Shown here: positions 23,078 through 35,902 of the stretch, in pieces
Numbering within the stretch: the first letter of the stretch is position 1
How the letters are laid out: every line of letters starts with the position of its first letter
NCBI RefSeq assembly: GCF_029227915.1
Contig: NC_079883.1
Location: 1,550,001 to 1,614,000, forward strand
From: Hydractinia symbiolongicarpus
Lineage: Eukaryota > Cnidaria > Hydrozoa > Anthoathecata > Hydractiniidae
Length of the DNA stretch: 64,000 bases
Direction: 5' to 3'
The notes under the pieces: generated by a model
Database searches by the model: none
Told to the model about the DNA's origin: nothing
What the model saw: only the letters and a program-made list of their open reading frames with translations
Position numbers and translations under genes: made by a program

Positions 23078-23942
23078 CAAATTATTTCTGCACCACTAGA
23101 ACGAAAGAGACTTGTAGTTTTCAAAAATGTTTTCATTTTTGATGAGACGGTGAATAAAAGAAGTTTAATAGCAGGCAAACGAAAACCCGCTATTTTTCCT
23201 AAATCCCGGACTCGGCCCGCATAGTCAAAAGTATACAAGGGAAGTACTCAGGGAGTAAACTCATTTCCCGAAAGATTTTTTAAATCATTTTTTCACCACT
23301 AAAACACAAGAGACTTGTAGTTTTCAAAAGTGTTTTCATTTTTGATGAGACGCTGAATGAAAGAGGTTTAATCGCCGGCAAACGAAAACCCGCGATTTCC
23401 CGTAAATCACGGGCTTGGCCCGTGTAGCCGAATGTATACAAAGAAATTACCCTGTGAGTAAACTCATTTCCAGAACGATTTTTTAAAGTATGTTTTCACC
23501 GCTAAAACGCATGAGACTTGTGGTTTTCAAAATTGGTTTCATTTTTGATGAGACGCTGAATAAAAGAAATTTAATCGCCGGCAAACGAAAAGCCGCGTTT
23601 TCCCGCAAATCCCAGACTCAGCCCGTATAGTCAACAGTATACAAAGAAAGTACCTAGGGAGTAAACTCATTTCCCGAACGATTTTTTAAATTATTTTTAC
23701 ACCACTAAAACGAAAGACACTTGTAGTTTTCAAAAATGTTTTCATTTTTGATGAGACGCTGAATGAAAGAGGTTTAATCGCCGGCAAACGAAAACCCGCG
23801 ATTTTCCGTAAATCCTGCGCTTGGCCCGTATAGTCAAAAGTATACAAAGAAAGTACCCAGGGAGTAAACTCATTTCCCGAACGATTTTTTAAATTACTTT
23901 ATCACCACTAAAACGCATGGGACTTGTAGTTTTCAAAAGTGG
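23078..23942 (+). repeat. Transition block F9 F1' F2 and a new variant
   Basis: About four monomers. F9 F1' F2 repeats the order seen at 6.5-7.1 kb. The next monomer has TTTTCCGTAAATCCTGCGC, GTCAAAAGTATAC and TTACTTTATCACC, the first sign of the monomer set that dominates the right two thirds of the window. Confidence 0.75.
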
Positions 23943-25972
23943 TTTTATTCTTGATGAGACGCTGAATGAAAGACGTCTAATAGCCGGCAAACGAAAACCC
24001 GTGATTTTCCCTAAATCCTGGACTCAGCCCGTATAGTCAAAAGGATACAAAGAAAGTACTCAGGGAGTAAACTCATTTCCCGAACGATTTTTTAAATCAT
24101 TTTTTCACCACTAAAACGCAAGAGACTTGTAGTTTTCAAAAGTGTTTTTATTTTCGATGAGACGCTGAATGAAAGATTTTAATCGCCGGCAAACGAAAAG
24201 CCGCGATTTTCTGTAAATCCCGCGCTTGGCCCGTATAGTCGAATGTATACAAAAAAAGTACCCTGTGAGTAAACTCATTTCCAGAACGATTTTTTAAATT
24301 ATCTTTTCACCACTAAAACGCATGAGACTTGTGGTTTTCAAAAATGTTTTCATTTTTGATGAGACGCTGAATAAAAAAAGTTTAATCGCCGGCAAATGAG
24401 AACCCGCGATTTCCAGTTAATCCCGGGCTTGGCCCGTATAGTCAAATGTATATAACCAAAGTACCAAGGGAGTAAACTGATTTCCCGAACGATTTCCCAA
24501 ATTATTTCTGCACGACTAGAACGAATGAGACTTGTAGTTTTCAAGAATGTTTTCATTTTTGATGAGACGCTAAATAAAAGAAGTTCAATAGCCGGCAAAC
24601 GAAAACCCGCGATTTTCACTAAATCCCGGACTCGGCCCGTATAGTCAAAAGTATACCAAGGAAGTACTCGGGGAGTAAACTCATTCCCCCAACGATTTTT
24701 TAAATCATTTTTTCACCACTACAGCGCATGAGACTTGTAGTTTTCAAGAATGTTTTCGTTTTTGGTGAGACGCTAAATAAAAGAAATTTAATCGCCGGCA
24801 AACGAAAACCCGCGTTTTCCCGCAAATCCCAGACTCGGTCTGTATAGTCAACAGTATACAAAGAAAGTACACAGGGAGTAAACTCATTTCCCGAACGATT
24901 TTTTAAATTATTTTTACACCACTAAAACGCATGAGACTTGTAGTTTTCAAAAATGTATTTATTTTCAATGAGACGCTGAATAAAAGACGTTTAATCGCCG
25001 GCAAACGAAAACCCGCGATTTCCCGTAAATCCCGGGCTTGGCCCGTATAGTCGAATGTATATAAAGAAAGTACCCAGAGAGTAAACTGATTACCCGAACG
25101 ATTTTTCAAATTATTTCTGCACCACTGGAACGAATAAGACTTGTAGTTTTCAAAAATGTTTTCATTTTTGATGAGACGCTAAATAAATGAAGTTTAATAG
25201 CCGGCAAACTAAAACCTGCGATTTTCCCTAAATCCCGGACTCAACCCGTATAGTCAAAAGTATACCAAGGAAGTACTCAGGGAGTAAACTGATTTCCCGA
25301 ACGATTTTATCAAATTATTTCTGCACCACTAGAACGAATGAGACTTGTAGTTTTCAAAATTGTTTTCATTTTTGATGAGACGTTTAATGAAAGAGGTTTA
25401 ATCGCCGGCAAACGAAAACCCGCGATTTTCCGTAAATCCCGCGCTTGGCCCGTATAGTCAAATGTATGCAAATAAAGTTCCCTGTGGGGAAACTCATTTC
25501 CAGAACGATTTTTTAAATTATCTTTTCACCACTAAAACGCATGAGACTTGTAGTTTTAAAAAATATTTTCATTTTTGATGAGACGCTGAATAAAAGAAGT
25601 TTAATCGCCGGCAAACGAAAACCCGCGATTTCCCGTAAATGCCGGACTCGGCCCGTATAGTCAAAAGTATACAAAGAAAGTACCCACGGAGTAAACTCAT
25701 TTCCCGAACGATTTCTTAAATTATGTTTTCACCACTAAAACGCATGAGACTTGTGGTTTTCAAAAATGTTTTCATTTTTGATGAGACGCTGAATAAAAGA
25801 GGTTTAATCGCCGGCAAATGAGAACCCGCGATTTCCCGTTAATCCCGGGCTTGGCCCGTATAGTCGAATGTATATAACCAAAGTACCCAGGGAGTAAACT
25901 GATTTCCCGAACGATTTTTCAAAATATTTCTGCACCACTAGAACGAATGAGCCTTATAGTTTTCAAAAATGT
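23943..25972 (+). repeat. ~2030-bp 10-mer HOR 'E', copy 1
   Basis: The unit opens with F5 then F11, then a monomer with GAATAAAAAAAGTTTAATCG plus the AAATGAG tract. Landmarks shared with copy 2 at offsets of 2030-2031 bp include the ATAAAAAAAG block (24371) and the TGCACGACTAG variant. Identity is lower than in the left part of the window, so this HOR is older or less homogenised. Confidence 0.85.
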
Positions 25973-26185
25973 TTTTATTTTTGATGAGACGCTGAATGCA
26001 AGACGTTTAATAGCCGGCAAACGAAAACCCGTGATTTTCCCTAAATCCTGGACTCAGCCCGTATAGTCAAAAAGATACAAAGGAAGTACTCAGGGAGTAA
26101 ACTGATTTCCCGAACGATTTTTTAAATCATTTTTTCACCACTAAAACGCAAGAGACTTGTAGTTTTCAAAAGTGTTTTTATTTTC

Positions 26186-26388
26186 GATGAGACGCTGAAT
26201 GAAAGATGTTTAATCGCCGGCAAACGAAAAGCCGCGATTTTCTGTAAATCCCCCGCTTGGCCCGTATAGTCGAATGTATACAAAAAAAGTACCCTGTGAG
26301 TAAACTCATTCCCAGAACGATTTTTTAAATTATCTTTTCACAACTAAAACGCATGAGTCTTGTGGTTTTCAAAAATGTTTTCATTTTT
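26186..26388 (+). repeat. Representative monomer, subfamily F11
   Basis: Diagnostic states are TTTTTATTTTCGATGAGACG upstream, GAATGAAAGATGTTTAATCG, AAAGCCGCGATTTTCTGTAA, a cytosine-rich CGCTTGG block, GTCGAATGTATACAAAAAAAG and CATTCCCAGAACG. It is frequent from 24 kb rightwards (24.2, 29.8, 31.1, 35.9, 39.6, 45.5, 60.7, 62.5, 63.9 kb) and absent from the left 23 kb. This marks a compositional change along the array. Confidence 0.75.
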
Positions 26389-26763
26389 GATGAGACGCTG
26401 AATAAAAAAAGTTTAATCGCCGGCAAATGAGAACCCGCGATTTCCAGATCATCCCGGGCTTGGCCGGTATAGTCAAATGTATATAACCAAAGTACCAAGG
26501 GAGTAAACCGATTTCCCGAACGATTTCACAAATTATTTCTGCACGACTAGAACGAATGAGACTTGTAGTTTTCAAGAATGTTTTCATTTTTGATGAGACG
26601 CTAAATAAAAGAAGTTTAATAGCCGGCAAACGAAAACCCGCGATTTTCCCTAAATCCCGGACTCGGCCCGTATAGTCAAAAGTATACCAAGGAAGTACTC
26701 AGGGAGTAAACTCATTTCCCCAACGATTTTTTAAATCATTTTTTCACCACTACAACGCATGAG

Positions 26764-27169
26764 ACTTGTAGTTTTCAAGAATGTTTTCGTTTTTGATGAG
26801 ACGCTGAATAAAAGAAATTTAATCGCCGGCAAACGAAAACCCGCGTTTTCCCGCAAATCCCAGACTCGGTCTGTATAGTCAACAGTATACAAAGAAAGTA
26901 CACAGAGAGTAAACTTATTTCCCGAACGATTTTTTAAATTATTTTTACACCACTACAACGCATGAGACTTGTAGTTTTCAAGAATGTTTTCGTTTTTGAT
27001 GAGACGCTGAATAAAAGAAATTTAATCGCCGGCAAACGAAAACCCGCGTTTTCCCGCAAATCCCAGACTCGGTCTGTATAGTCAACAGTATACAAAGAAA
27101 GTACACAGAGAGTAAACTTATTTCCCGAACGATTTTTTAAATTATTTTTACACCACTAAAACGCATGAG
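26764..27169 (+). repeat. Single-monomer tandem duplication
   Basis: Two successive nearly identical 203-bp monomers share CACAGAGAGTAAACTTATTTCC, a rare combination. The second ends with CACTAAAACGCATGAG where the first has CACTACAACGCATGAG. This is a fresh one-monomer slip, the smallest expansion step visible here. Boundaries are approximate within the monomer. Confidence 0.85.
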
Positions 27170-28206
27170 ACTTGAAGTTTTCAAAAATGTATTTATTTTC
27201 GATGAGACGCTGAATAAAAGACGTTTAATCGCCGGCAATCGAAAACCCGCGATTTCCCGTAAATCCCGGGCTTGGCCCGTATAGTCGAATGTATATAAAG
27301 AAAGTACCCAGAGAGTAAACTGATTGCCCGAACGATTTTTCAAATTATTTCTGCACCACTAGAACGAATAAGACTTGTAGTTTTTAAAAATGTTTTCATT
27401 TTTGATGAGACGCTAAATAAATGAAGTTTAATAGCCGGCAAACTAAAACCTGCGATTTTCCTTAAATCCCGGACTCAACCCGTATAATCAAAAGTATACC
27501 AAGGAAGTACTCAGGGAGTAAACTGATTTCCCGAACGATTTTATCAAATTATTTCTGCACCACTAGAACGAATGAGACTTGTAGTTTTCAAAATTGTTTT
27601 CATTTTTGATGAGACGTTTAATGAAAGAGGTTTAATCGCCGGCAAACGAAAACCTGCGATTTTCCGTAAATCCCGCGCTTGGCCCGTATAGTCGAATGTA
27701 TGCAAATAAAGTACCCTGTGAGTAAACTCATTTCCAGAACGATTTTTCAAATTATCTTTTCACCACTAAAACGCATGAGACTTGTAGTTTTCAAAAATAT
27801 TTTCATTTTTGATGAGACGCTGAATAAAAGAAGTTTAATCGCCGGCAAACGAAAACCCCCGATTTCCCGCAAATGCCGGACTCGGCCCGTATAGTCAAAA
27901 GTATACAAAGAAAGTACCCAGGGAGTAAACTCATTTCCCGAACGATTTTTTAAATTATTTTTTCACCACTAAAACCCATTAGACTTGTGGTTTTCAAAAA
28001 TGTTTTCATTTTTGATGAGACGCTGAATAAAAGAGGTTTAATCGCCGGCAAATGAGAACCCGCGATTTCCCGTTAATCCCGGGCTTGGCCCGTATAGTCG
28101 AATGTATATAACCAAAGTACCCAGGGAGTAAACTGATTTCCCGAACGATTTTTCAAATTATTTCTGCAACACTAGAACGAATGAGCCTTATAGTTTTCAA
28201 AAATGT

Positions 28207-28786
28207 TTTTATTTTTGATGAGACGCTGAATGAAAGACGTTTAATACCCGGCAAATGAAAACCCGTGATTTTCCCTAAATCCTGGACTCAGCCCGTATAG
28301 TCAAAAAGATACAAAGGAAGTACTCAGGGAGTAAACTCATTTCCAGAACGATTTATAAAGTATGTTTTCACCGCTAAAACGCATGAGACTTGTGGTTTTT
28401 AAAAGTGGTTTCATTTTTGATGAGACGCTGAATAAAAGAAATTTAATCGCCGGCAAACGAAAAGCCGCGTTTTCCCGCAAATCCCAAACTCGGCCCGTAT
28501 AGTCAACAGTATACAAAGAAAGTACCTAGGGAGTAAACTCATTTCCCGAACGATTTTTTAAATTATTTTTACACCACTAAAATGCAAGAGACTTGTAGTT
28601 TTCAAGAATGTTTTCATTTTTGATGAGACGCTAAATAAAAGAAGTTTAATAGCCTGCAAACGAAAACCCGCGATTTTCCCTAAATCCCGGACTCGGCCCG
28701 TATAGTCAAAAGTATACCAAGGAAGTACTCAGGGAGGAAACTCATTTCGCGAACGATTTTTTAAATCATTTTTTCACCACTACAAC
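28207..28786 (+). repeat. Three-monomer lead-in to the 6-mer
   Basis: Order F5/F1 hybrid, F2, F6. It matches the following segment at an offset of 608 bp (TACTCAGGGAG at 28321 and 28929). One base has been lost within the run reading GATTTATAAAG. The F6 copies here carry TTTAATAGCCTGC and CATTTCGCGAACG. Confidence 0.82.
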
Positions 28787-31222
28787 GCATGAGACTTGTA
28801 GTTTTCAAAAGTGGTTTTATTTTTGATGAGACGGTGAATAAAAGCTGTTTAATCGCCGGCAAACGAAAACCCGTGATTTTCCCTAAATCCTGGACTCAGC
28901 CCGTATAGTCAAAAAGATACAAAGGAAGTACTCAGGGAGTAAACTCATTTCCAGAACGATTTTTTAAAGTATGTTTTCACCGCTAAAACGCATGAGACTT
29001 GTGGTTTTCAAAAGTGGTTTCATTTTTGATGAGACGCTGAATAAAAGAAATTTAATCGCCGGCAAACGAAAAGCCGCGTTTTCCCGCAAATCCCAAACTC
29101 GGCCCGTATAGTCAACAGTATACAAAGAAAGTACCTAGGGAGTAAACTCATTTCCCGAACGATTTTTTAAATTATTTTTACACCACTAAAATGCAAGAGA
29201 CTTGTAGTTTTCAAGAATGTTTTCATTTTTGATGAGACGCTAAATAAAAGAAGTTTAATAGCCTGCAAACGAAAACCCGCGATTTTCCCTAAATCCCGGA
29301 CTCGGCCCGTATAGTCAAAAGTATACCAAGGAAGTACTCAGGGAGGAAACTCATTTCGCGAACGATTTTTTAAATCATTTTTTCACCACTACAACGAATG
29401 AGACTTGTAGTTTTCAAAAGTGGTTTTATTTTTGATGAGACGGTGAATAAAAGCTGTTTAATCGCCGGCAAACGAAAACCCGTGATTTTCCCTAAATCCT
29501 GGACTCAGCCCGTATAGTCAAAAAGATACAAAGGAAGTACTCAGGGAGTAAACTGATTTCCCGAACGATTTTTTAAATCATTTTTTCACCACTAAAACGC
29601 AAGAGACTTGTAGTTTTCAAAAATGTTTTCATTTTTGTTGAGACCCTGAATGAAAGAGGTTTAGTCGCCGGCAAACGAAAACGCGCGATTTCCCCTAAAT
29701 CCCGGACTCAACCCGTATAGTCAAAAGTATACCAAGGAAGTACTCAGGGAGTAAACTCATTTCCCGAACGTTTTTTTAAATTATTTTTTCACCACTAAAA
29801 CGCAAGAGACTTGTAGTTTTCAAAAGTGTTTTTATTTTCGATGAGACGCTGAATGAAAGATGTTTAATCGCCGGCAAACGAAAAGCCGCGATTTTCTGTA
29901 AATCCCGCGCTTGGCCCGTATAGTCGAATGTATACAAAAAAAGTACCCTGTGAGTAAACTCATTCCCAGAACGATTTTTTAAATTATCTTTTCACCACTA
30001 AAACGCATGAGACTTGTAGTTTTCAAAAGTGGTTTTATTTTTGATGAGACGGTGAATAAAAGCTGTTTAATCGCCGGCAAACGAAAACCCGTGATTTTCC
30101 CTAAATCCTGGACTCAGCCCGTATAGTCAAAAAGATACAAAGGAAGTACTCAGGGAGTAAACTCATTTCCAGAACGATTTTTTAAAGTATGTTTTCATCG
30201 CTAAAACGCATGAGACTTGTGGTTTTCAAAAGTGGTTTCATTTTTGATGAGACGCTGAATAAAAGAAATTTAATCGCCGGCAAACGAAAAGCCGCGTTTT
30301 CCCGCAAATCCCAAACTCGGCCCGTATAGTCAACAGTATACAAAGAAAGTACCTAGGGAGTAAACTCATTTCCCGAACGATTTTTTAAATTATTTTTACA
30401 CCACTAAAATGCAAGAGACTTGTAGTTTTCAAGAATGTTTTCATTTTTGATGAGACGCTAAATAAAAGAAGTTTAATAGCCTGCAAACGAAAACCCGCGA
30501 TTTTCCCTAAATCCCGGACTCGGCCCGTATAGTCAAAAGTATACCAAGGAAGTACTCAGGGAGGAAACTCATTTCGCGAACGATTTTTTAAATCATTTTT
30601 TCACCACTACAACGAATGAGACTTGTAGTTTTCAAAAGTGGTTTTATTTTTGATGAGACGGTGAATAAAAGCTGTTTAATCGCCGGCAAACGAAAACCCG
30701 TGATTTTCCCTAAATCCTGGACTCAGCCCGTATAGTCAAAAAGATACAAAGGAAGTACTCAGGGAGTAAACTGATTTCCCGAACGATTTTTTAAATCATT
30801 TTTTCACCACTAAAACGCAAGAGACTTGTAGTTTTCAAAAATGTTTTCATTTTTGTTGAGACCCTGAATGAAAGAGGTTTAGTCGCCGGCAAACGAAAAC
30901 GCGCGATTTCCCCTAAATCCCGGACTCAACCCGTATAGTCAAAAGTATACCAAGGAAGTACTCAGGGAGTAAACTCATTTCCCGAACGTTTTTTTAAATT
31001 ATTTTTTCACCACTAAAACGCAAGAGACTTGTAGTTTTCAAAAGTGTTTTTATTTTCGATGAGACGCTGAATGAAAGATGTTTAATCGCCGGCAAACGAA
31101 AAGCCGCGATTTTCTGTAAATCCCGCGCTTGGCCCGTATAGTCGAATGTATACAAAAAAAGTACCCTGTGAGTAAACTCATTCCCAGAACGATTTTTTAA
31201 ATTATCTTTTCACCACTAAAAC
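28787..31222 (+). repeat. 1218-bp 6-mer HOR, two copies
   Basis: Copies at about 28787-30004 and 30005-31222. Order: F7/F5 hybrid, F2, F6, F7/F5 hybrid, a monomer with GTTGAGACCCTGAATG and GAAAACGCGCGATT, then F11. The hybrid joins GACGGTGAATAAAAGCTG of F7 to CCCGTGATTTTCCC of F5. TACTCAGGGAG at 28929 and 30147 gives the offset. Copy 2 has private CATCGC near 30197. Confidence 0.9.
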
Positions 31223-33005
31223 GCATGAGACTTGTGGTTTTCAAAAATGTTTTCATTTTTGATGAGACGCTGAATAAAAAAAGTTTAATCGCCGGCAAAT
31301 GAGAACCCGCGATTTCCAGTTAATCCCGGGCTTGGCCCGTATAGTCAAATGTATATAACCAAAGTACCAAGGGAGTAAACTGATTTCCCGAACGATTTCA
31401 CAAATTATTTCTGCACGACTAGAACGAATGAGACTTGTAGTTTTCAAGAATGTTTTCATTTTTGATGAGACGCTAAATAAAAGAAGTTTAATAGCCGGCA
31501 AACGAAAACCCGCGATTTTCCCTAAATCCCGGACTCGGCCCGTATAGTCAAAAGTATACCAAGGAAGTACTCAGGGAGTAAACTCATATCCCCAACGATT
31601 TTTTAAATCATTTTTTCACCACTACAACGCATGAGACTTGTAGTTTTCAAGAATGTTTTCGTTTTTGATGAGACGCTGAATAAAAGAAATTTAATCGCCG
31701 GCAAACTAAAACCCGCGTTTTCCCGCAAATCCCAGACTCGGTCTGTATAGTCAACAGTATACAAAGAAAGTACACAGAGAGTAAACTCATTTCACGAACG
31801 ATTTTTAAAATTATTTTTATACCACTAAAACGCATGAGACATGTAGTTTTCAAAAATGTATTTATTTTCGATGAGACGCTGAATAAAAGACGTTTAATCG
31901 CCGGCAATCGAAAACCCGCGATTTCCCGTTAATCCCGGGCTTGGCCCGTATAGTCGAATGTATATAAAGAAAGTACCCAGAGAGTAAACTGATTGCCCGA
32001 ACGATTTTTCAAATTATTTCTGCACCACTAGAACGAATAGGACTTGTAGTTTTTAAAAATGTTTTCATTTTTGATGAGACGCTAAATAAATGAAGTTTAA
32101 TAGCCGGCAAACTAAAACCTGCGATTTTCCCTAAATCCCGGACTCAACCCGTATAATCAAAAGTATACCAAGGAAGTACTCAGGGAGTAAACTGATTTCC
32201 CGAACGATTTTATCAAATTATTTCTGCACCACTAGAACGAATGAGACTTGTAGTTTTCAAAATTGTTTTCATTTTTGATGAGACGTTTAATGAAAGAGGT
32301 TTAATCGCCGGCAAACGAAAACCCGCGATTTTCCGTAAATCCCGCGCTTGGCCCGTATAGTCGAATGTATGCAAATAAAGTACCCTGTGAGTAAACTCAT
32401 TTCCAGAACGATTTTTCAAATTATCTTTTCACCACTAAAACGCATGAGACTTGTAGTTTTCAAAAATATTTTCATTTTTGATGAGACGCTGAATAAAAGA
32501 AGTTTAATCGCCGGCAAACGAAAACCCGCGATTTCCCGCAAATGCCGGACTCGGCCCGTATAGTCAAAAGTATAGAAAGAAAGTACACAGGGAGTAAACT
32601 CATTTCCCGAACGATTTTTTAAATTATTTTTTCACCACTAAAACCCATTAGACTTGTGGTTTTCAAAAATGTTTTCATTTTTGATGAGACGCTGAATAAA
32701 AGAGGTTTAATCGCCGGCAAATGAGAACCCGCGATTTCCCGTTAATCCCGGGCTTGGCCCGTATAGTCGAATGTATATAACCAAAGTACCCAGGGAGTAA
32801 ACTGATTTCCCGAACGATTTTTTAAATTATTTTTGCACCACTAGAACGAATGAGCCTAATAGTTTTCAAAAATGTTTTTATTTTTGATGAGACGCTGAAT
32901 GAAAGACGTTTAATAGCCGGCAAATGAAAACCCGTGATTTTCCCTAAATCCTGGACTCAGCCCGTATAGTCAAAAAGATACAAAGGAAGTACTCAGGGAG
33001 TAAAC
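31223..33005 (+). repeat. HOR 'E', third occurrence (displaced copy)
   Basis: Repeats 26351-28320 at an offset of 4872 bp before the duplicated monomer and 4669 bp after it (24 and 23 monomers), so it lacks the extra monomer. The 6-mer array lies between the two occurrences. Shared markers are AATAAATGAAG, AACCCGTATAATC, GATTTTATCAAATT and GAGACGTTTAATG. Confidence 0.87.
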
Positions 33006-33689
33006 TGATTTCCCGAACAATTTTTTAAATCATTTTTTCACCACTAAAACGCAAGAGACTTGTAGTTTTCAAAAATGTTTTCATTTTTGATGAGACGCTG
33101 AATGAAAGAGGTTTAATTGCCGGCAAACCAAAACCCGCGATTTCCCGTAAATCACGGGCTTGGCCGGTATAGTCGAATGTGTCCAAAGAAAGTACACTGT
33201 GAGTAAACTCATTTCCAGAACGATTTTTCAAATTATTTCTGCACCACTAGAACGAAAGAGACTTGTAGTTTTCAAAAATGTTTTCATTTTTGATGAGACG
33301 GTGAATAAAAGAAGTTTAATAGCAGGCAAACGAAAACCCGCTATTTTTCCTAAATCCCGGACTCGGCCCGCATAGTCAAAAGTATACAAGGGAAGTACTC
33401 AGGGAGTAAACTCATTTCCCGAAAGATTTTTTAAATCATTTTTTCACCACTAAAACACAAGAGACTTGTAGTTTTCAAAAGTGTTTTCATTTTTGATGAG
33501 ACGCTGAATGAAAGAGGTTTAATCGCCGGCAAACGAAAACTCGCGATTTCCCGTAAATCACGGGCTTGGCCCGTGTAGCCGAATGTATACAAAGAAATTA
33601 CCCTGTGAGTAAACTCATTTCCAGAACGATTTTTTAAAGTATTTTTTCACCGCTAAAACGCATGAGACTTGTGGTTTTCAAAAGTGGTT
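33006..33689 (+). repeat. F8 F9 F1' block
   Basis: The same F8 F9 F1' order as at 6.3 kb and 23.0 kb, here with GAAAACTCGCG in F1' and GTGTCCAAAG in F8. The triplet leads into F2-F6. In the related block at 49.9 kb the F8 monomer is missing. Confidence 0.8.
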
Positions 33690-34501
33690 TCATTTTTGAT
33701 GAGACGCTGAATAAAAGAAATTTAATCGCCGGCAAACGAAAAGCCGCGTTTTCCCGCAAATCCCAAACTCGGCCCGTATAGTCAACAGTATACAAAGAAA
33801 GTACCTAGGGAGTAAACTCATTTCCCGAACGATTTTTTAAATTATTTTTACACCACTAAAATGCAAGAGACTTGTAGTTTTCAAGAATGTTTTCATTTTT
33901 GATGAGACGCTAAATAAAAGAAGTTTAATAGCCGGCAAACGAAAACCTGCGATTTTCCCTAAATCCCGGACTCGGCCCGTATAGTCAAAAGTATACCAAG
34001 GAAGTACTCAGGGAGTAAACTCATTTCGCGAACGATTTTTTAAATCATTTTTTCACCACTACAACGCATGAGACTTGTAGTTTTCAAAAATGTTTTCATT
34101 TTTGATGAGACGCTGAATAAAAGAAATTTAATCGCCGGCAAACGAAAAGCCGCGTTTTCCCGCAAATCCCAAACTCGGCCCGTATAGTCAACAGTATACA
34201 AAGAAAGTACCTAGGGAGTAAACTCATTTCCCGAACGATTTTTTAAATTATTTTTACACCACTAAAATGCAAGAGACTTGTAGTTTTCAAGAATGTTTTC
34301 ATTTTTGATGAGACGCTAAATAAAAGAAGTTTAATAGCCGGCAAACGAAAACCCGCGATTTTCCCTAAATCCCGGACTCGGCCCGTATAGTCAAAAGTAT
34401 ACCAAGGAAGTACTCAGGGAGTAAACTCATTTCGCGAACGATTTTTTAAATCATTTTTTCACCACTACAACGCATGAGACTTGTAGTTTTCAAAAGTGGT
34501 T
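33690..34501 (+). repeat. 406-bp dimer (F2 F6), two copies
   Basis: TTTAATCGCC of the F2 monomer is at 33721 and 34127, an offset of 406 bp. Both copies share AAATCCCAAACTCGG, CTAGGGAG and CATTTCGCGAACG. This is the shortest HOR period in the window apart from the single-monomer slip at 26.8 kb. Confidence 0.88.
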
Positions 34502-35902
34502 TTATTTTTGATGAGACGGTGAATAAAAGCTGTTTAATCGCCGGCAAACGAAAACCCGCGATTTACTCTAAATCCCGGACTCGGCCCGTATAGTCAAAAG
34601 TATACAAAGGAAGTACTCAGATAGTAAACTCATTTCCCGAACGATTTTTTAAATCATTTTTTTACCACTAAAACGCATGAGACTTGTATTTTTTAAAAGT
34701 GGTTTCATTTTTGATGAGACGCTGAATAAAAGAAGTTTAATCGCCGGCAAACGAAAACCCGCGATTTCCCCTAAATCTCGGACTCGGCCCGTATAGTTAA
34801 AAGTATACAAAGGAAGTACCCAGGGAGTAAACTCATTTCCCGAACGATTTTTTAAATTATTTTTACACTACTAAAACGCATGAGACTTGTAGTTTTCAAA
34901 AATGTTTTTATTTTTGATGAGACGCTAAATAAATGAAGTTTAATAGCCTGCAAACTAAAACCCGCGATTTTCCCTAAATCCCGGACTCAACCCGTATAGT
35001 CAAAAGTATACAAAGAAAGTACCCAGGGAGTAAACTCATTTCCCGAACGATTTTTTAAATTAATTTACCACCACTAAAACGCATGAGACTTGTGGTTTTC
35101 AAAAATGTTTTCATTTTTGATGAGACGCTGAATAAAAAAAGTTTAATCGCCGGCAAATGAGAACCCGCGATATCCCGGTAATCCCGCGCTTGGCCCGTAT
35201 AGTCGAATGTATACAAAGAAAGTACCCTGTGAGTAAACTCATTTCCAGAACGATTTTTTAAATTATCTTTTCACCACTAAAACGCATGAGACTTGTAGTT
35301 TTCAAAAATGTTTTCATTTTGGATGAGACGCTGAATAAAAGAAGTTTAATCGCCGGCAAACGAAAACCCGCGATTTCCCGTAAATGCCGGACTCGGCCCG
35401 TATAGTCAAAAGTATACAAAGAAAGTACCCAGGGAGTAAACTCATTTCCCGAACGATTTTTTAAATTATTTTATCACCACTAAAACGCATGAGACTTGTG
35501 GTTTTCAAAAATGTTTTCATTTTTGATGAGACGCTGAATAAAAAAAGTTTAATCGCCGGCAAATGAGAACCCGCGATTTCCCGTTAATCCCGGGCTTGGC
35601 CCGTATAGTCGAATGTATACAAAGAAAGTACACTGTGAGTAAACTCATTTCCAGAACGATTTTTAAAATTATTTCTGCACCACTAGAACGAAAGAGACTT
35701 GTAGTTTTCAAAAATGTTTTCATTTTTGATGAGAAGCTGAATAAAAGAAGTTTAGTCGCCGGCAAACGAAAACCCGCGATTTCCCCTAAATCCCGGACTC
35801 AACCCGTATAGTCAAAAGTATACCAAGGAAGTACTCAGGGAGTAAACTCATTTCCCGAACGATTTTTTAAATCATTTTTTCACCACTAAAACGCAAGAGA
35901 AT
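34502..35902 (+). repeat. Mixed block, about seven monomers
   Basis: Starts with F7, then a monomer with AAATCTCGGACTCGG and ATAGTTAAAAG, one with AATAAATGAAG and AATAGCCTGC, then AAAAAAAG/AAATGAG and F3-type monomers, ending near GATGAGAAGCTGAATAAAAG (35731). The set recurs as the second half of the 2030-bp 10-mer at 50.6-54.7 kb, with minor changes. Confidence 0.75.

Larger units (their letters stand above)
25973..28206 (+). repeat. ~2234-bp 11-mer HOR 'E', copy 2
   Basis: Same order as copy 1 plus one extra monomer. The segment with TTCAAGAATGTTTTCGTTTT and GAAATTTAATCGCC occurs twice in a row at an offset of 203 bp (GAGACTTG at 26761 and 26964). Downstream landmarks are therefore 2234 rather than 2031 bp from copy 1. 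Confidence 0.87.
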
